DNA from: CAUUCF01 sp045580225
Lineage (GTDB): Bacteria > Pseudomonadota > Gammaproteobacteria > UBA9339
Direction: 5' to 3'
Length of the DNA: 64,000 nucleotides
NCBI GenBank assembly: GCA_045580225.1
Contig: JAZNNJ010000022.1
Location: forward strand, 1 to 64,000
Shown: positions 9,464 to 18,411 of the stretch, in pieces
Position numbering within the stretch: position 1 is the stretch's first letter
How the letters are laid out: each line of letters starts with the position of its first letter
Notes under the pieces: generated by a model
The model's input: the letters and a program-made list of their open reading frames with translations, nothing else
Told to the model about the DNA's origin: nothing
The model's database searches: none
Position numbers and translations under genes: made by a program

Positions 9464-10526
9464 AGTATCCTAGAACTCTGTTTATTTCAGATAAATCGGT
9501 TAATCCTAGATTGACTTGCTGTTTAGCTAAATAAGGTAAACTAAAAAATTTTTTAGTTTGTTGGTAAGATTTAATTTTTTGAATATTAGGTTTTTTCAAA
9601 ATTAACTTGCTAAAATCTTCTTCTATTTTGAATAATTCTGCCACAGCAAATCTTCCATAGTATCCTTGGTTACAATATTGGCAATTATCATTATTTTTAT
9701 GACAAAAAGGGCAGATTTTTCTAAATAAACGTTGGGCAATTATTATTTTTAAGGTATCGGCTAAATTAATAGCTGGAACTTTTAAATCTAGTAATCTCAT
9801 AATAGCATTAGCACTGAAAGCATTATGTAGTGTAGCTAGAACTAAGTGACCTGTATAAGCAGCTTGTACAGCAATTTGTGCAGTTATTGTATCTCTAATT
9901 TCACCAAGCATAATTACATCAGGGTCTTGTCGTAAAATACTTTTTAAAATGGTGGGGAAATCAATTCCAATAGCTGGATTAATATTGATTTGATTAATGC
10001 CGTTAATATTTAGTTCTACAGGATCTTCTATGGTAACAATATTTAAATTTTCTTGATTTAGATAGTTTAGCAATGCATATAGTGATGTTGATTTTCCACT
10101 ACCTGTTGGTCCAGAGAAAATAATTAATCCAGGGGAAGTTACTGTTTTTTGTAGAATATTTAAGTTTTCAGGAGATAAACCTATTTGGTCTAAATTTAAA
10201 TTATTAAGTTGGTTTTTTAATAATCTTATTACAATTTTTTCACCAAAAACGGTTGGGCAAGTGCCTACGCGGCAGTCAAAATTGGTATTTTGGGAGGTAA
10301 ATTTAAATTTACCATCTTGAGGAATTCTTTTTTCAGTAATGTCTAGGTTAGATAATACCTTGATTTTGGTAATTAATTGTTGCCATATTTCCGAATAGTT
10401 TTGTTGAAGAATTATTTTTAAAATGCCGTCAACACGAATACGTACCCTGAAATAATTTTGATAAATTTCAAAATGCAAATCAGAAGCTTTATGATCGATG
10501 GCTGAATTTAATAATTTATCTAGCAT
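9450..10526 (-). CDS. pilB: Type IV pilus assembly ATPase PilB (short form)
   Basis: Cytoplasmic hexameric ATPase driving pilin polymerisation. Visible motifs in order: DLHFE, Walker A GPTGSGKST, the Asp box VTIEDPVE, Walker B LRQDPDVIMLGEIRD, the His box GHLVLATLHN, and a zinc site (CPFC...CQYC) before YYGRFAVAELF. At 358 residues it lacks the large N-terminal domain of canonical PilB (about 560) and is also shorter than E. coli HofB (461). It could in principle serve as a retraction ATPase, but the zinc site and operon context favour PilB/HofB. Confidence 0.9.
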   Translation of the reverse strand: MLDKLLNSAIDHKASDLHFEIYQNYFRVRIRVDGILKIILQQNYSEIWQQLITKIKVLSNLDITEKRIPQDGKFKFTSQNTNFDCRVGTCPTVFGEKIVIRLLKNQLNNLNLDQIGLSPENLNILQKTVTSPGLIIFSGPTGSGKSTSLYALLNYLNQENLNIVTIEDPVELNINGINQININPAIGIDFPTILKSILRQDPDVIMLGEIRDTITAQIAVQAAYTGHLVLATLHNAFSANAIMRLLDLKVPAINLADTLKIIIAQRLFRKICPFCHKNNDNCQYCNQGYYGRFAVAELFKIEEDFSKLILKKPNIQKIKSYQQTKKFFSLPYLAKQQVNLGLTDLSEINRVLGYYETP

Positions 10527-10934
10527 TTAATAGATGTATCCTTTTTCTAAAGCTCCGCCACTTTTTATCCATTGGATTTGATCTAATGAATTAATTTGCG
10601 GAGTTAAAATGTAAGTATCAGTATTTTGTATTCCTCGATAATTGTTAGGTGTTACGGTGATAATTCCTTTTTGAACATTAATTGTATTAATTAAAGATTG
10701 GTTGTTTTGATAGCGGTTAGGAATACCATTTTCTCCGGCATTGCAATAATCAAAATTACCAAAGTTTTGGTAACATTCTTCAATGCCTAACTGATATATT
10801 AGAGTGCTTTGTAAAATTTCCTGATAGTGTGCTTTTCTTATGTAGCGCCGGTATGACGGAACCGCTAATGATGATATTATACTAATGATGACCATTGTAA
10901 TTAGTAGTTCTAGAAGTGAAAAGCCTTTGTTCAT
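10527..10934 (-). CDS. pilA: Type IV major pilin-like protein
   Basis: Class III signal and N-terminal helix are textbook: a short positive leader MNKG, then FSLLELLITMVIISIISS, with the cleavage Gly-Phe and the Glu at position +5. The 135-residue length and a globular region with two cysteines (about residues 54 and 64) fit a PpdD/PilA-type pilin. It is the first gene of the operon, immediately followed by pilB. Whether it is the major pilin or a minor pilin cannot be decided; no other pilin is seen in the window. Confidence 0.9.
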   Translation of the reverse strand: MNKGFSLLELLITMVIISIISSLAVPSYRRYIRKAHYQEILQSTLIYQLGIEECYQNFGNFDYCNAGENGIPNRYQNNQSLINTINVQKGIITVTPNNYRGIQNTDTYILTPQINSLDQIQWIKSGGALEKGYIY

Positions 10935-11057
10935 GAATACACCTTAATCGATTTACCGTATAAAATTTATCAGATTGAAAAAAATATATAATTCGGAATT
11001 AGTACTAAGGAAAATTTTTGGTAGAATATTTGTAGTTAAAGTTGCTTTAAATCAAGA

Positions 11058-11097
11058 TTAGTCTTAGCGTGTGTTAGGTTGAATTGCCTAAGATTAA
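11058..11097. repeat. Inverted repeat, unexplained
   Basis: TTAGTCTTAG (11058-11067) pairs with CTAAGATTAA (11088-11097) with a single G-T wobble. The inner TTAGG/CCTAA arms offer a competing fold. There is no T-run after it on either strand, so it is not a simple terminator. It sits about 130 bp upstream of the rpsB promoter and about 120 bp upstream of pilA, and could be an operator or part of a small RNA. Confidence 0.4.
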
Positions 11098-11225
11098 CGT
11101 GCTTTTGGGTAATCAATAATTGCTAATAGTATAACGGGTAACATTTTGTTTTTTATTATGAAAAATATTTATGCAGGTGGTAAATGTCTATATTTATACT
11201 TAATTGAAACTATGAATTTTATTGC

Positions 11226-11254
11226 TTGCTAAAAAATTGAAAGTAGGGTATAAA
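11226..11254 (+). promoter_or_regulatory. Sigma-70-type promoter for the rpsB operon
   Basis: TTGCTA (11226-11231) and TATAAA (11249-11254) are separated by exactly 17 bp. Transcription would start near 11261, giving a leader of about 120 nt before the rpsB start codon, which contains the structured element described next. Inferred from consensus only. Confidence 0.55.
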
Positions 11255-11304
11255 CAAAAAAGCTTATTCTCGGTAGAAATAAGTAGTACGCACACTTTTT
11301 AACG

Positions 11305-11372
11305 AAAAAGCTGGGTGCCTTATTAAATTAGGTTAGCTTTTGGGAAAGGTGGAGGATAATAACCCATTGGAG
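11305..11372 (+). promoter_or_regulatory. rpsB leader RNA, probable S2 autoregulatory structure
   Basis: AAAAGCT (11306-11312) pairs with AGCTTTT (11335-11341). TGGGT in the loop (11312-11316) is complementary to ACCCA (11362-11366), which lies just before the GGAG ribosome-binding site (11369-11372), so a pseudoknot reaching the RBS can be drawn. Conserved rpsB leaders bound by ribosomal protein S2 are known in gammaproteobacteria and overlap the t44 RNA family. The match here is structural and positional, not by sequence search. Confidence 0.5.
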
Positions 11373-11379
11373 TTTGTAT

Positions 11380-12351
11380 ATGACAGAAAAATTAACGATT
11401 AAAGAATTATTGAAGGCAGGAGTACATTTTGGGCATCACGCACGTTACTGGGATCCTAAAATGTCGCAGTATATTTATGCAGTTCGTGATAAGGTACATA
11501 TTATCGATTTAGATAAGACTTTAGTTAATTTTCAAGAAGCGATTAATTTTGTGAGTGGTGTTGTAGCTCGTCGTGGTAAGATTTTGTTTGTAGGTACTAA
11601 GATTCAAATAAGAGATTTGGTTCGTACTGAAGCGGAACGTTGTGGTATGCCTTATGTAGATTTTCGCTGGTTAGGAGGGATGCTTACTAATTACAAGACA
11701 GTTCGTCATTCATTGAAAACTTTAAAGGAATTAGAAGAAATTAGAGATGGTGAACTTTTTAAAAAAATGACTAAAAAAGAAACTTTGAATTTAGTTAGGG
11801 AAATTTCTCGTTTAGAGAAAAGTTTAGGCGGTATTCGTAGTATGGTTGGAGTTCCTGATGCAATTTTTGTAATTGATGTGGGGTATGAAAAGATTGCAGT
11901 TAGCGAAGCAAACAAGTTGAAGATTCCAGTAGTGGGAATTGTGGATACGAATAATTCTCCTGATGGTGTGGATTATGTAATTCCAGGTAATGATGATTCT
12001 CGTCGTGCGATGGAGCTGTATCTTAGAAAGATTACAGATGCGATTTTAGATGCTCAAGCTTTGTTGCCTAAAGAAGAAGAAAATAAGGAGGACAAAGGGA
12101 TTAAAAAATTAGTTCCTACAGGTAAAAAACGAGTATTTAAGAAGGAGCGTAGCGCTGGTAAGGTAGTTAAAGTGAGTAAGGTTAAGGAACCGGAAAAAGG
12201 AAACTTAGACAGTAATGAAGGAATAAGCGATGATAAAACTGTTGTTGAGGAAGAGGTTGGTGGTAAAACTGGTAAGGTTGTAAAAGAAGTTAAAAAGACT
12301 AAAGTAACCAAGAAGGTGGTTTCTGAAAATACTGCCGAAGAAAGTGTTTAA
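11380..12351 (+). CDS. rpsB: 30S ribosomal protein S2 with extended C-terminal tail
   Basis: Small-subunit ribosomal protein. The core (about residues 1-228) shows KAGVHFGHHARYWDPKM, FVGTK, FRWLGGMLTNYKT and GIVDTNNSPDGVDY, all standard. The start is the ATG at 11380, because GGAG lies 7 nt upstream and MTEKLTIKELL matches the family start; a TTG two codons earlier is not needed. After the core comes a tail of about 95 residues rich in Lys, Glu and Val, making the protein 323 residues against 241 in E. coli. The first gene of a long operon that runs at least to lpxA. Confidence 0.97.
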   Translation: MTEKLTIKELLKAGVHFGHHARYWDPKMSQYIYAVRDKVHIIDLDKTLVNFQEAINFVSGVVARRGKILFVGTKIQIRDLVRTEAERCGMPYVDFRWLGGMLTNYKTVRHSLKTLKELEEIRDGELFKKMTKKETLNLVREISRLEKSLGGIRSMVGVPDAIFVIDVGYEKIAVSEANKLKIPVVGIVDTNNSPDGVDYVIPGNDDSRRAMELYLRKITDAILDAQALLPKEEENKEDKGIKKLVPTGKKRVFKKERSAGKVVKVSKVKEPEKGNLDSNEGISDDKTVVEEEVGGKTGKVVKEVKKTKVTKKVVSENTAEESV

Positions 12352-12393
12352 GGGATGATGGTTCGTATATTCTAGAGTTTAATGAGGTAAGTT

Positions 12394-13269
12394 ATGATTA
12401 TTACAGCGGCAATGGTGAAGCAGCTTCGTGAGCAGACGGGTATTGGAATTATGGAATGTAAAAAAGCTTTAGAGGCAGCTGATGGTGATTTAGAGAAGGC
12501 TATTGAAAATTTAAGAAAAGCTGGTAAAGCTAAGGTAGCAAAAAAAAGTGGACGTGTCGCAGCAGAAGGGAGGATTGTTTTGGCTTACAAAGGTATGGAA
12601 GGAGTCTTATTGGAAGTTAATTGCGAAACTGATTTTGCTTCTAAGGATAGTGAATTTATTAGTTTTTGCGATAATTTAGGAAAGGTTGCTATACGTGAGC
12701 AGATTAAAACATTAGAGGAATTAAAAAGCTTTAAAATGGATAATGTTTCTGTTATTGAACAGCAGGAGTCTTTGGTCGCTAAAATTGGTGAGAATATTCA
12801 GATTAGGCGTTTTGTAAGACTAGATGGTGGTTTTGTTTTTGGATATTTGCATGCTGGTCGTATAGGTGCTTTGGTAGTTTTAGACAAAGATGATTTTGAA
12901 TTAGGTAAGGATTTGGCAATGCATATTGCTGCGGCGAAGCCTTTAGTTGTTTATCGTAAAGATTTACCGATCGACTTGTTAAACAAAGAAAAGGAGATTT
13001 ATCTAGCTCAAATGGCTAATTTCGATAAACCTGAGAATGTTAAAACAAAAATTATAGAAGGGAAATTGAATAAATTTATGGATGAAATTTCTTTAGAAGG
13101 GCAAGCCTTTATTAAGGATCCAAATTGTAAGGTAGGGGATTTATTAATTAATAAGGGGGCTAAAGTTTTGCAGATGGTTCGTTTTGAAATAGGTGAGGGT
13201 ATCATCAAAGAAAACGTTGATTTTGCAAAGGAAGTAGAAGCTCAAGTAGTTGAAGCTAAGAGAAATTAA
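12394..13269 (+). CDS. tsf: Elongation factor Ts
   Basis: Guanine nucleotide exchange factor for EF-Tu. The N-terminal UBA-like domain has LREQTGIGIMECKKAL, the TDF motif lies in VNCETDFASKD, and the core has HIAAAKP and the C-terminal RFEIGEGI. Length 291 is normal for the family. It lies 42 bp after rpsB in the usual order and its stop overlaps the pyrH start by one base. Confidence 0.97.
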   Translation: MIITAAMVKQLREQTGIGIMECKKALEAADGDLEKAIENLRKAGKAKVAKKSGRVAAEGRIVLAYKGMEGVLLEVNCETDFASKDSEFISFCDNLGKVAIREQIKTLEELKSFKMDNVSVIEQQESLVAKIGENIQIRRFVRLDGGFVFGYLHAGRIGALVVLDKDDFELGKDLAMHIAAAKPLVVYRKDLPIDLLNKEKEIYLAQMANFDKPENVKTKIIEGKLNKFMDEISLEGQAFIKDPNCKVGDLLINKGAKVLQMVRFEIGEGIIKENVDFAKEVEAQVVEAKRN

Positions 13270-13979
13270 TGAATTATAGGCGAATCATATTGAAAGTGAG
13301 TGGTGAGGCTTTATTTGATGAGGCTACTTGCTACGCTTTTAGTTTATCTAAAGCAGAAAATTTGGTTTGTGAAATTAAAAAGGTAGTTTCGAAGTATCAG
13401 TTAGCAATTGTTGTTGGGGCTGGTAATTTTTTTCGAGGTGAGTTTTTTAGTAAAAATAGTGGGATTTCTAGAGTAGCAGGAGATCAGTTAGGTATGATGT
13501 CTACAATGTTAAACGGAATTTTCTTACGTGAAATTTTTGCTAAACATGGTTTAAGAGTTAAATTAGTATCGGCTTTATCGGTAGAAGGAGTAATTGAACG
13601 TTATTTACCAGATAGAGTAAGTGAATATTTGGATAGTGGTTATTTAGTAATTATGACAGGTGGTACTGGTAATCCGATGGTCACTACTGATACAGCTTTG
13701 TGTTTGCGTGGAGTAGAATTAAAAGCTGATTTAGTATTGAAAGCAACTCATAAGGTGGATGGAGTGTATTCTGCTGATCCGACGATGAATGATGGAGCTG
13801 AACTATATCATCAATTGAGCTATGATTTTGTTTTAAGTAAGAATTTAAAAATTATGGATCGTACTGCTTTTTTGATTGGCAAGGAGCAACGTTTGACTCT
13901 AGGGATTTATAATTTTAACAAACCTGGAGCTTTAGAAAATATTTTAGAGGGTAAAGTAGAGGGTACTATTATTCGTTGA
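13269..13979 (+). CDS. pyrH: UMP kinase
   Basis: Phosphorylates UMP to UDP in pyrimidine nucleotide synthesis; bacterial homohexameric type of the amino-acid-kinase fold. Visible motifs are RIILKVSGEAL at the start, VGAGNFFRG, GDQLGMMSTMLNG and TGGTGNPMVTTDTA. Length 236 is standard. It overlaps tsf by one base (TAATG) and is followed by frr after 10 bp. Confidence 0.97.
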   Translation: MNYRRIILKVSGEALFDEATCYAFSLSKAENLVCEIKKVVSKYQLAIVVGAGNFFRGEFFSKNSGISRVAGDQLGMMSTMLNGIFLREIFAKHGLRVKLVSALSVEGVIERYLPDRVSEYLDSGYLVIMTGGTGNPMVTTDTALCLRGVELKADLVLKATHKVDGVYSADPTMNDGAELYHQLSYDFVLSKNLKIMDRTAFLIGKEQRLTLGIYNFNKPGALENILEGKVEGTIIR

Positions 13980-13989
13980 GAGGGGGGTT

Positions 13990-14547
13990 ATGTTAGAGAG
14001 TTGTAAGCAGTTAGCAGAATTAAATATGAAAAAAGCAGTGGATGCTTGCGAACATGAATTGTCGAAAATTCGTACTGGTAGGGCACACCCTGGTATATTG
14101 GAAGGGATTAGAGTTGATTATTATGGTAGTGAAACTCCTTTAAAAAATATTGCTAACTTAGGGGTTAGTGATGCACGTACTTTAACCATTACTCCATGGG
14201 ATAGGAGTATTGTGAAGACAATTGAAAAAGCGATTATTATGGCTGGTCTAGGATTAAATCCGATAAATGAAGGTGATTTGTTGAGGATACCAGTTCCTCC
14301 TTTAACTGAGGAGCGACGTAAGGAGTTTGTTAAATTGGTTAAGAGTATTGTTGAAAATGGGAAAGTGTCGGTACGCAATGTAAGAAGGGAAGTCCTGGAT
14401 CAAGTTAAGATAGCTTTAAAAAATAAGGAAATTAGCGAAGATATGGTTCGTAGAGTTGAAGATGAAGTACAGAAAATTACTGATCGATTTGTTGTTAGTA
14501 TGGATAGACTTGGAGAGGTAAAAGAGCAAGAATTGATGACGGTGTAG
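13990..14547 (+). CDS. frr: Ribosome recycling factor
   Basis: Splits post-termination ribosomes together with EF-G. The three-helix-bundle signature LSKIRTGRAHPGIL and the DARTLTITPWDRSIVKTIEKAI segment are clear, with RIPVPPLTEERRKEFVKLVK following. Length 185 is exact for the family. A strong purine-rich RBS (AGGGGGG) precedes the ATG. uppS starts one base after its stop codon. Confidence 0.98.
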   Translation: MLESCKQLAELNMKKAVDACEHELSKIRTGRAHPGILEGIRVDYYGSETPLKNIANLGVSDARTLTITPWDRSIVKTIEKAIIMAGLGLNPINEGDLLRIPVPPLTEERRKEFVKLVKSIVENGKVSVRNVRREVLDQVKIALKNKEISEDMVRRVEDEVQKITDRFVVSMDRLGEVKEQELMTV

Positions 14548-14548
14548 C

Positions 14549-15220
14549 ATGTCTTTTCCTCGCCATGTTGCAATTATTATGGATGGTAATGGTCGCTGGG
14601 CAAAGGAACGCGGTAAAATTAGGACTGTTGGACATGTAGAAGGTGCGAAAAGGTTAAAAGAGATAACATATAGAGCGTCTAAATTAGGAGTAGAGGTGTT
14701 ATCTCTTTTTGCGTTTAGTTTAGAAAATTGGCAACGTCCAGAAGAGGAAGTAAGTTTTTTATGGCAGCAAATATTCGGAAAATCTTTGATTAATGAAATA
14801 AATAATTTAAACGAATTAGGAATACAATTGAGATTAATTGGGGATTTTAGTTATCTTGATGCAAATATGCAGGCTAAATTGAAAAATATTGAAGAGGGTA
14901 CTTTACTTAATCAAGGATTAAAATTGGTTGTAGCACTTAGTTACAGTGGACGTTGGGATATATTGCAAGCTTGTTATCGTTTTATTAATAATGGCAGAAT
15001 AGGAAAGTTTGAAGATTATTTGAGTACTGCTGGGTTACCTGATCCTGATTTGTTGATCAGGACTAGTGGAGAAAAAAGAATTAGTAATTTTATGCTATGG
15101 CAATTAGCGTACACTGAGTTATATTTTGTAAAAAAATATTGGCCAGATTTTACTGCAGATGATTTTAGTTTAGCGTTAGAAGAATTTAAGAATCGAGAAC
15201 GGAGGTATGGTAAATGTTAA
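14549..15220 (+). CDS. uppS: Undecaprenyl diphosphate synthase
   Basis: Cis-prenyltransferase making the C55 lipid carrier for peptidoglycan and surface sugars. The IMDGNGRWA motif near residue 10 holds the catalytic Asp. FAFSLENWQRP and the C-terminal PDLLIRTSGEKRISNFMLWQ are also present. Length 223 is a little shorter than E. coli (253). It overlaps cdsA by 7 bp. Confidence 0.97.
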   Translation: MSFPRHVAIIMDGNGRWAKERGKIRTVGHVEGAKRLKEITYRASKLGVEVLSLFAFSLENWQRPEEEVSFLWQQIFGKSLINEINNLNELGIQLRLIGDFSYLDANMQAKLKNIEEGTLLNQGLKLVVALSYSGRWDILQACYRFINNGRIGKFEDYLSTAGLPDPDLLIRTSGEKRISNFMLWQLAYTELYFVKKYWPDFTADDFSLALEEFKNRERRYGKC

Positions 15221-16041
15221 GAAAGCGGATTTTAACATCGATTTTTTTATTGGTATTATTAGTTTTAGTACTGAATTCCTCTCCCTTTGTTTTTAATACA
15301 GCAATTTGGAGTATTGGTATATTGGCAGCTAACGAATTTTTGTTGTTATTTCCAGATTATAAGGAAAGGAAATTAAGATGGTCTGTTTTATCTTTTTTAT
15401 TATTTAATATTGTTATTAACGGGTTAATGCCATTACGTCCTTTGTTGTACTTAAGTATTTTTTGGTGGTTTTTAATTGTGCCTTTATTACTTTGGCAGTA
15501 TATTAAATTTAAAAAAATAATTTCTTCTTGGTGGGTGACTATTGGAATGTTGTTTATGATTTTTGTGCCAGCAATCAGTAGTATTAATAAAATTTTTCAT
15601 GACTATGGGGCTATAAGTTTAGTATACTTTTTGAGCGGAATTTGGATTTCAGATATTGGGGCGTATTTCATAGGGAAAAAATATGGTGAATTACCCTTAG
15701 CTATTAAAATTAGTCCTAAAAAAACTAAAGAAGGTTTTTGGGGAGGATTATATTTATCGTTATTGTGGAGTATTGTTTGGGGTGGAATTTTTATTATTAT
15801 TCGCTTTAAGCCACTAGATTTTTTTAGAGATTTCAAAAAATTTTTGATGATGATTTTATTGTTTATAGTAACTAATTATTTAGCTACTTTGGGTGATCTT
15901 TTTGAAAGTATGCTGAAACGTAATGCTGGCGTTAAAGATAGTGGGAATATTTTACCTGGTCACGGTGGATGGTTAGATCGTATGGATAGTACTTTAGCAG
16001 TTATGCCTGTTTTAATGTTAGGGTTAATGTTGATTAATTAG
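15214..16041 (+). CDS. cdsA: Phosphatidate cytidylyltransferase
   Basis: Integral membrane enzyme making CDP-diacylglycerol from phosphatidate and CTP. Many hydrophobic segments are followed by the family signature near the C-terminus: LATLGDLFESMLKRNAGVKD, then GNILPGHGGWLDRMDS with the metal-binding Asp residues. ISPKKTKEGFWGG is also typical. In most gammaproteobacteria dxr and rseP come between cdsA and bamA; here bamA follows after 7 bp. Confidence 0.96.
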   Translation: MLRKRILTSIFLLVLLVLVLNSSPFVFNTAIWSIGILAANEFLLLFPDYKERKLRWSVLSFLLFNIVINGLMPLRPLLYLSIFWWFLIVPLLLWQYIKFKKIISSWWVTIGMLFMIFVPAISSINKIFHDYGAISLVYFLSGIWISDIGAYFIGKKYGELPLAIKISPKKTKEGFWGGLYLSLLWSIVWGGIFIIIRFKPLDFFRDFKKFLMMILLFIVTNYLATLGDLFESMLKRNAGVKDSGNILPGHGGWLDRMDSTLAVMPVLMLGLMLIN

Positions 16042-16048
16042 GTGAATA

Positions 16049-18409
16049 ATGAGTTTTCGTAAATTTTTTTGGGTATTAAATTTAATAATAGCTAGTTCTT
16101 CGATATATGCTGATTTTATTGTTAAAAAAATTGAAATTGAAGGTATTGATAAAATTCCAATGGGTACTGTACTAAATTATTTGCCATTAGAAGTTGGTGA
16201 TAAATTTAAAGATGATGATGCTCCTTTGATAATTAATTCACTTTATAAGTCAGGTTTTTTTAAAGACATACAGTTGTTTAGGAGGGATGATATTTTAATT
16301 GTTAAAATAAAAGAACAGGATACATTAAGTGCCATTCGTTTTTATGGTAACAAGGAATTTACCAAAAAGAATATTCGAGAAATTTTGGATAGTTTAGATG
16401 TTAAAGAAGGTCGAGCTATTGATTATTTAAGCTTGAAAAGAATTAAGACTGCGTTATTAGAACAATATCGCTTTAAAGGTTACTATAATGCTAATATTGA
16501 TTTTAAATTGATTGAAAATGTTAAAGGTAGGCAAGAGTTGCTGATTGAAATTAATGAAGGAGAAGTTGCTAAAGTAAAAAAGATTAGTTTTTCTGGCAAT
16601 AAGGCCTTTAGTGATAAAAAATTGCGGTCTATAATGGAGTTAAAAACAACGGGTATGCTAAGTTGGCTTTATAATAATGATCGTTATTCAGCTGGTCAGG
16701 TGGAAGCAGAATGTACAAGAATTCAAGATTATTATATGGATCATGGTTATTTGCATGCTAAAGTTGATAATTACGATGCGTATATAAAAGCTAAAAATTT
16801 TAATGATTGGGTAGATCTTAAAGGTCAAAAAAATGAACGTCGAAATAGTAATGTTTCAATGAAGAATGTATATGATTCTAAAAAAAATGGCGTATTTTTA
16901 AATTTTTCTATTATAGAAGGTAATTTATTTTATTTTGATAATTTTGAATTAAAAGGTGAATTTTTAGGGAAAAAGAAACGTTTTTTGAAAGCAATAGACA
17001 TTAAGCAAGGGGAAGTATTTTCTCGAAAGAAAGTTATTGAAGCTCGTTCAGCAATTTTAGAAATACTAGGGGATTTAGGATATGGTATGCCGGAAGTTAA
17101 TGTATCTTATGCGGAACATGATAATCGGGTAAAAGTTATTTTTAATATTTATCCTAGACACAGAGTCTATGTGAGGCATATTGAGTTTAAAGGTAATAAT
17201 CGTACCTACGATAGTGTTTTGCGTCGTGAAATGCGTTTGCAGGAAGGTAGTTTATATTCGGTAAGCAAAATTAATGAATCTGCTAGAAGATTAGCAAATT
17301 TAAGAGTTTTAGAAAATTTAGATTTTCGTGTGTATCCAGTGGAGGGTAGTAATAATCAAGTAGATCTGGTGTATTCTTTTAAGGAAGTTTCAGACATTTC
17401 CCTAAATTTACAGGCTGGTATTTCAGATCAAGGTGGTTTTAGTTTCGTTGCTGGAGCTAGTTTAATAGATGGTAATATTTTAGGGTCTGGGAAGTCGATT
17501 GGTATGAGGGCTAATTATTCCAGGTCTTCTCAAAGTTTTGGTTTTAATTACTATGATCCATATTTTAGTAAAGATCGAATTGGTTATGGTTTTTCGGTTG
17601 ATGTTGCACAGAGTAATCCTAATAAGATAGATGGAAGTTTAAGTAGATATCGTAGTAGATCTTTGGAAATTATAAATTCAGTAGATATTCCGATAAGTGA
17701 TTATACACAGTTAGGTTTTGGATTGGGTTACGAACATTTATCAGAAGGAATGACTGATAGTCTTAATTTGAGAGCTATAGAATTTTTGAAGTTGCATGGG
17801 GAAAATTTCGATTTTTTTAAATTTGTAATTGATTTAAGATATAGTAAATTAGATAGAGGAATTTTTCCTAGGAAGGGGTTATATTCTAGTATTACATTAG
17901 AAAATTATATTCCTGCATTCCATGATGATTTGTATTTTTCAAAATTTGATGGACGGTTGGGTTATTATTATCCGATTTATAAAGATTTTATTTTTAAGAT
18001 TAATGGTGAATTCGGATATGGTAAAAGTTTTGTTGGCAAGGAAAATTATCCATTTTTTAAAAATTTTTACGCTGGAGGGATGAATACGATTCGTGGCTTT
18101 GAACCTGGTACAATTTGCGTTTATGAGGATCGAGGTAATGTTATTGGTGGTAATGTTTTGATGTTGGGTAGTACTAGTTTAATTATTCCTAATCCGTGGC
18201 CGACTGTTTTGCGTCCTAGTTTTTTTTATGATGTTGGAACTGTATCTAATAATAATTTTAATTTTAATAATTTACGAATGTCGGTAGGTTTTCAGTTAGA
18301 GTTTCGTACTCCAATAGGTCCTTTTGCGATTAGTTTTAGCAAGGCAGTTCGTAGAAAAAATTGGGACGAAACTAAATGTATTCAATTTAATATTAGTGGA
18401 GGATTTTAG
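16049..18409 (+). CDS. bamA: Outer membrane protein assembly factor BamA
   Basis: Omp85-family core of the BAM complex that inserts beta-barrel proteins. A signal peptide (about residues 1-21) is followed by five POTRA domains (to about 440) and a 16-strand barrel. The conserved barrel-lumen motif appears as TIRGFEPGT, and the protein ends in an aromatic-terminated final strand. The region around residues 240-280, in POTRA3, holds a hydrophilic Asn/Lys-rich insert. Length 786 against 810 in E. coli. Here lpxD follows directly, with ompH/skp moved 8.5 kb downstream. Confidence 0.96.
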   Translation: MSFRKFFWVLNLIIASSSIYADFIVKKIEIEGIDKIPMGTVLNYLPLEVGDKFKDDDAPLIINSLYKSGFFKDIQLFRRDDILIVKIKEQDTLSAIRFYGNKEFTKKNIREILDSLDVKEGRAIDYLSLKRIKTALLEQYRFKGYYNANIDFKLIENVKGRQELLIEINEGEVAKVKKISFSGNKAFSDKKLRSIMELKTTGMLSWLYNNDRYSAGQVEAECTRIQDYYMDHGYLHAKVDNYDAYIKAKNFNDWVDLKGQKNERRNSNVSMKNVYDSKKNGVFLNFSIIEGNLFYFDNFELKGEFLGKKKRFLKAIDIKQGEVFSRKKVIEARSAILEILGDLGYGMPEVNVSYAEHDNRVKVIFNIYPRHRVYVRHIEFKGNNRTYDSVLRREMRLQEGSLYSVSKINESARRLANLRVLENLDFRVYPVEGSNNQVDLVYSFKEVSDISLNLQAGISDQGGFSFVAGASLIDGNILGSGKSIGMRANYSRSSQSFGFNYYDPYFSKDRIGYGFSVDVAQSNPNKIDGSLSRYRSRSLEIINSVDIPISDYTQLGFGLGYEHLSEGMTDSLNLRAIEFLKLHGENFDFFKFVIDLRYSKLDRGIFPRKGLYSSITLENYIPAFHDDLYFSKFDGRLGYYYPIYKDFIFKINGEFGYGKSFVGKENYPFFKNFYAGGMNTIRGFEPGTICVYEDRGNVIGGNVLMLGSTSLIIPNPWPTVLRPSFFYDVGTVSNNNFNFNNLRMSVGFQLEFRTPIGPFAISFSKAVRRKNWDETKCIQFNISGGF

Positions 18410-18411
18410 TA

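Larger units (their letters stand above)
10935..11379. other. Intergenic control region between pilA and rpsB
   Basis: A 445-bp divergent gap. It holds a 40-nt inverted repeat at 11058-11097, a good sigma-70 promoter at 11226-11254 for rpsB, and a structured leader at about 11305-11372. The part next to pilA (10935-11050) is AT-rich without a recognisable sigma-54 (-24/-12) promoter, the usual kind for pilA. I see no coding frame of note. Confidence 0.6.

Noticed and set aside
12054..12311. Antisense reading frame opposite the S2 tail
   Set aside because: It mirrors the Lys/Glu-rich repeats of the tail, has no RBS and encodes a Ser/Thr/Leu-rich sequence without family features.
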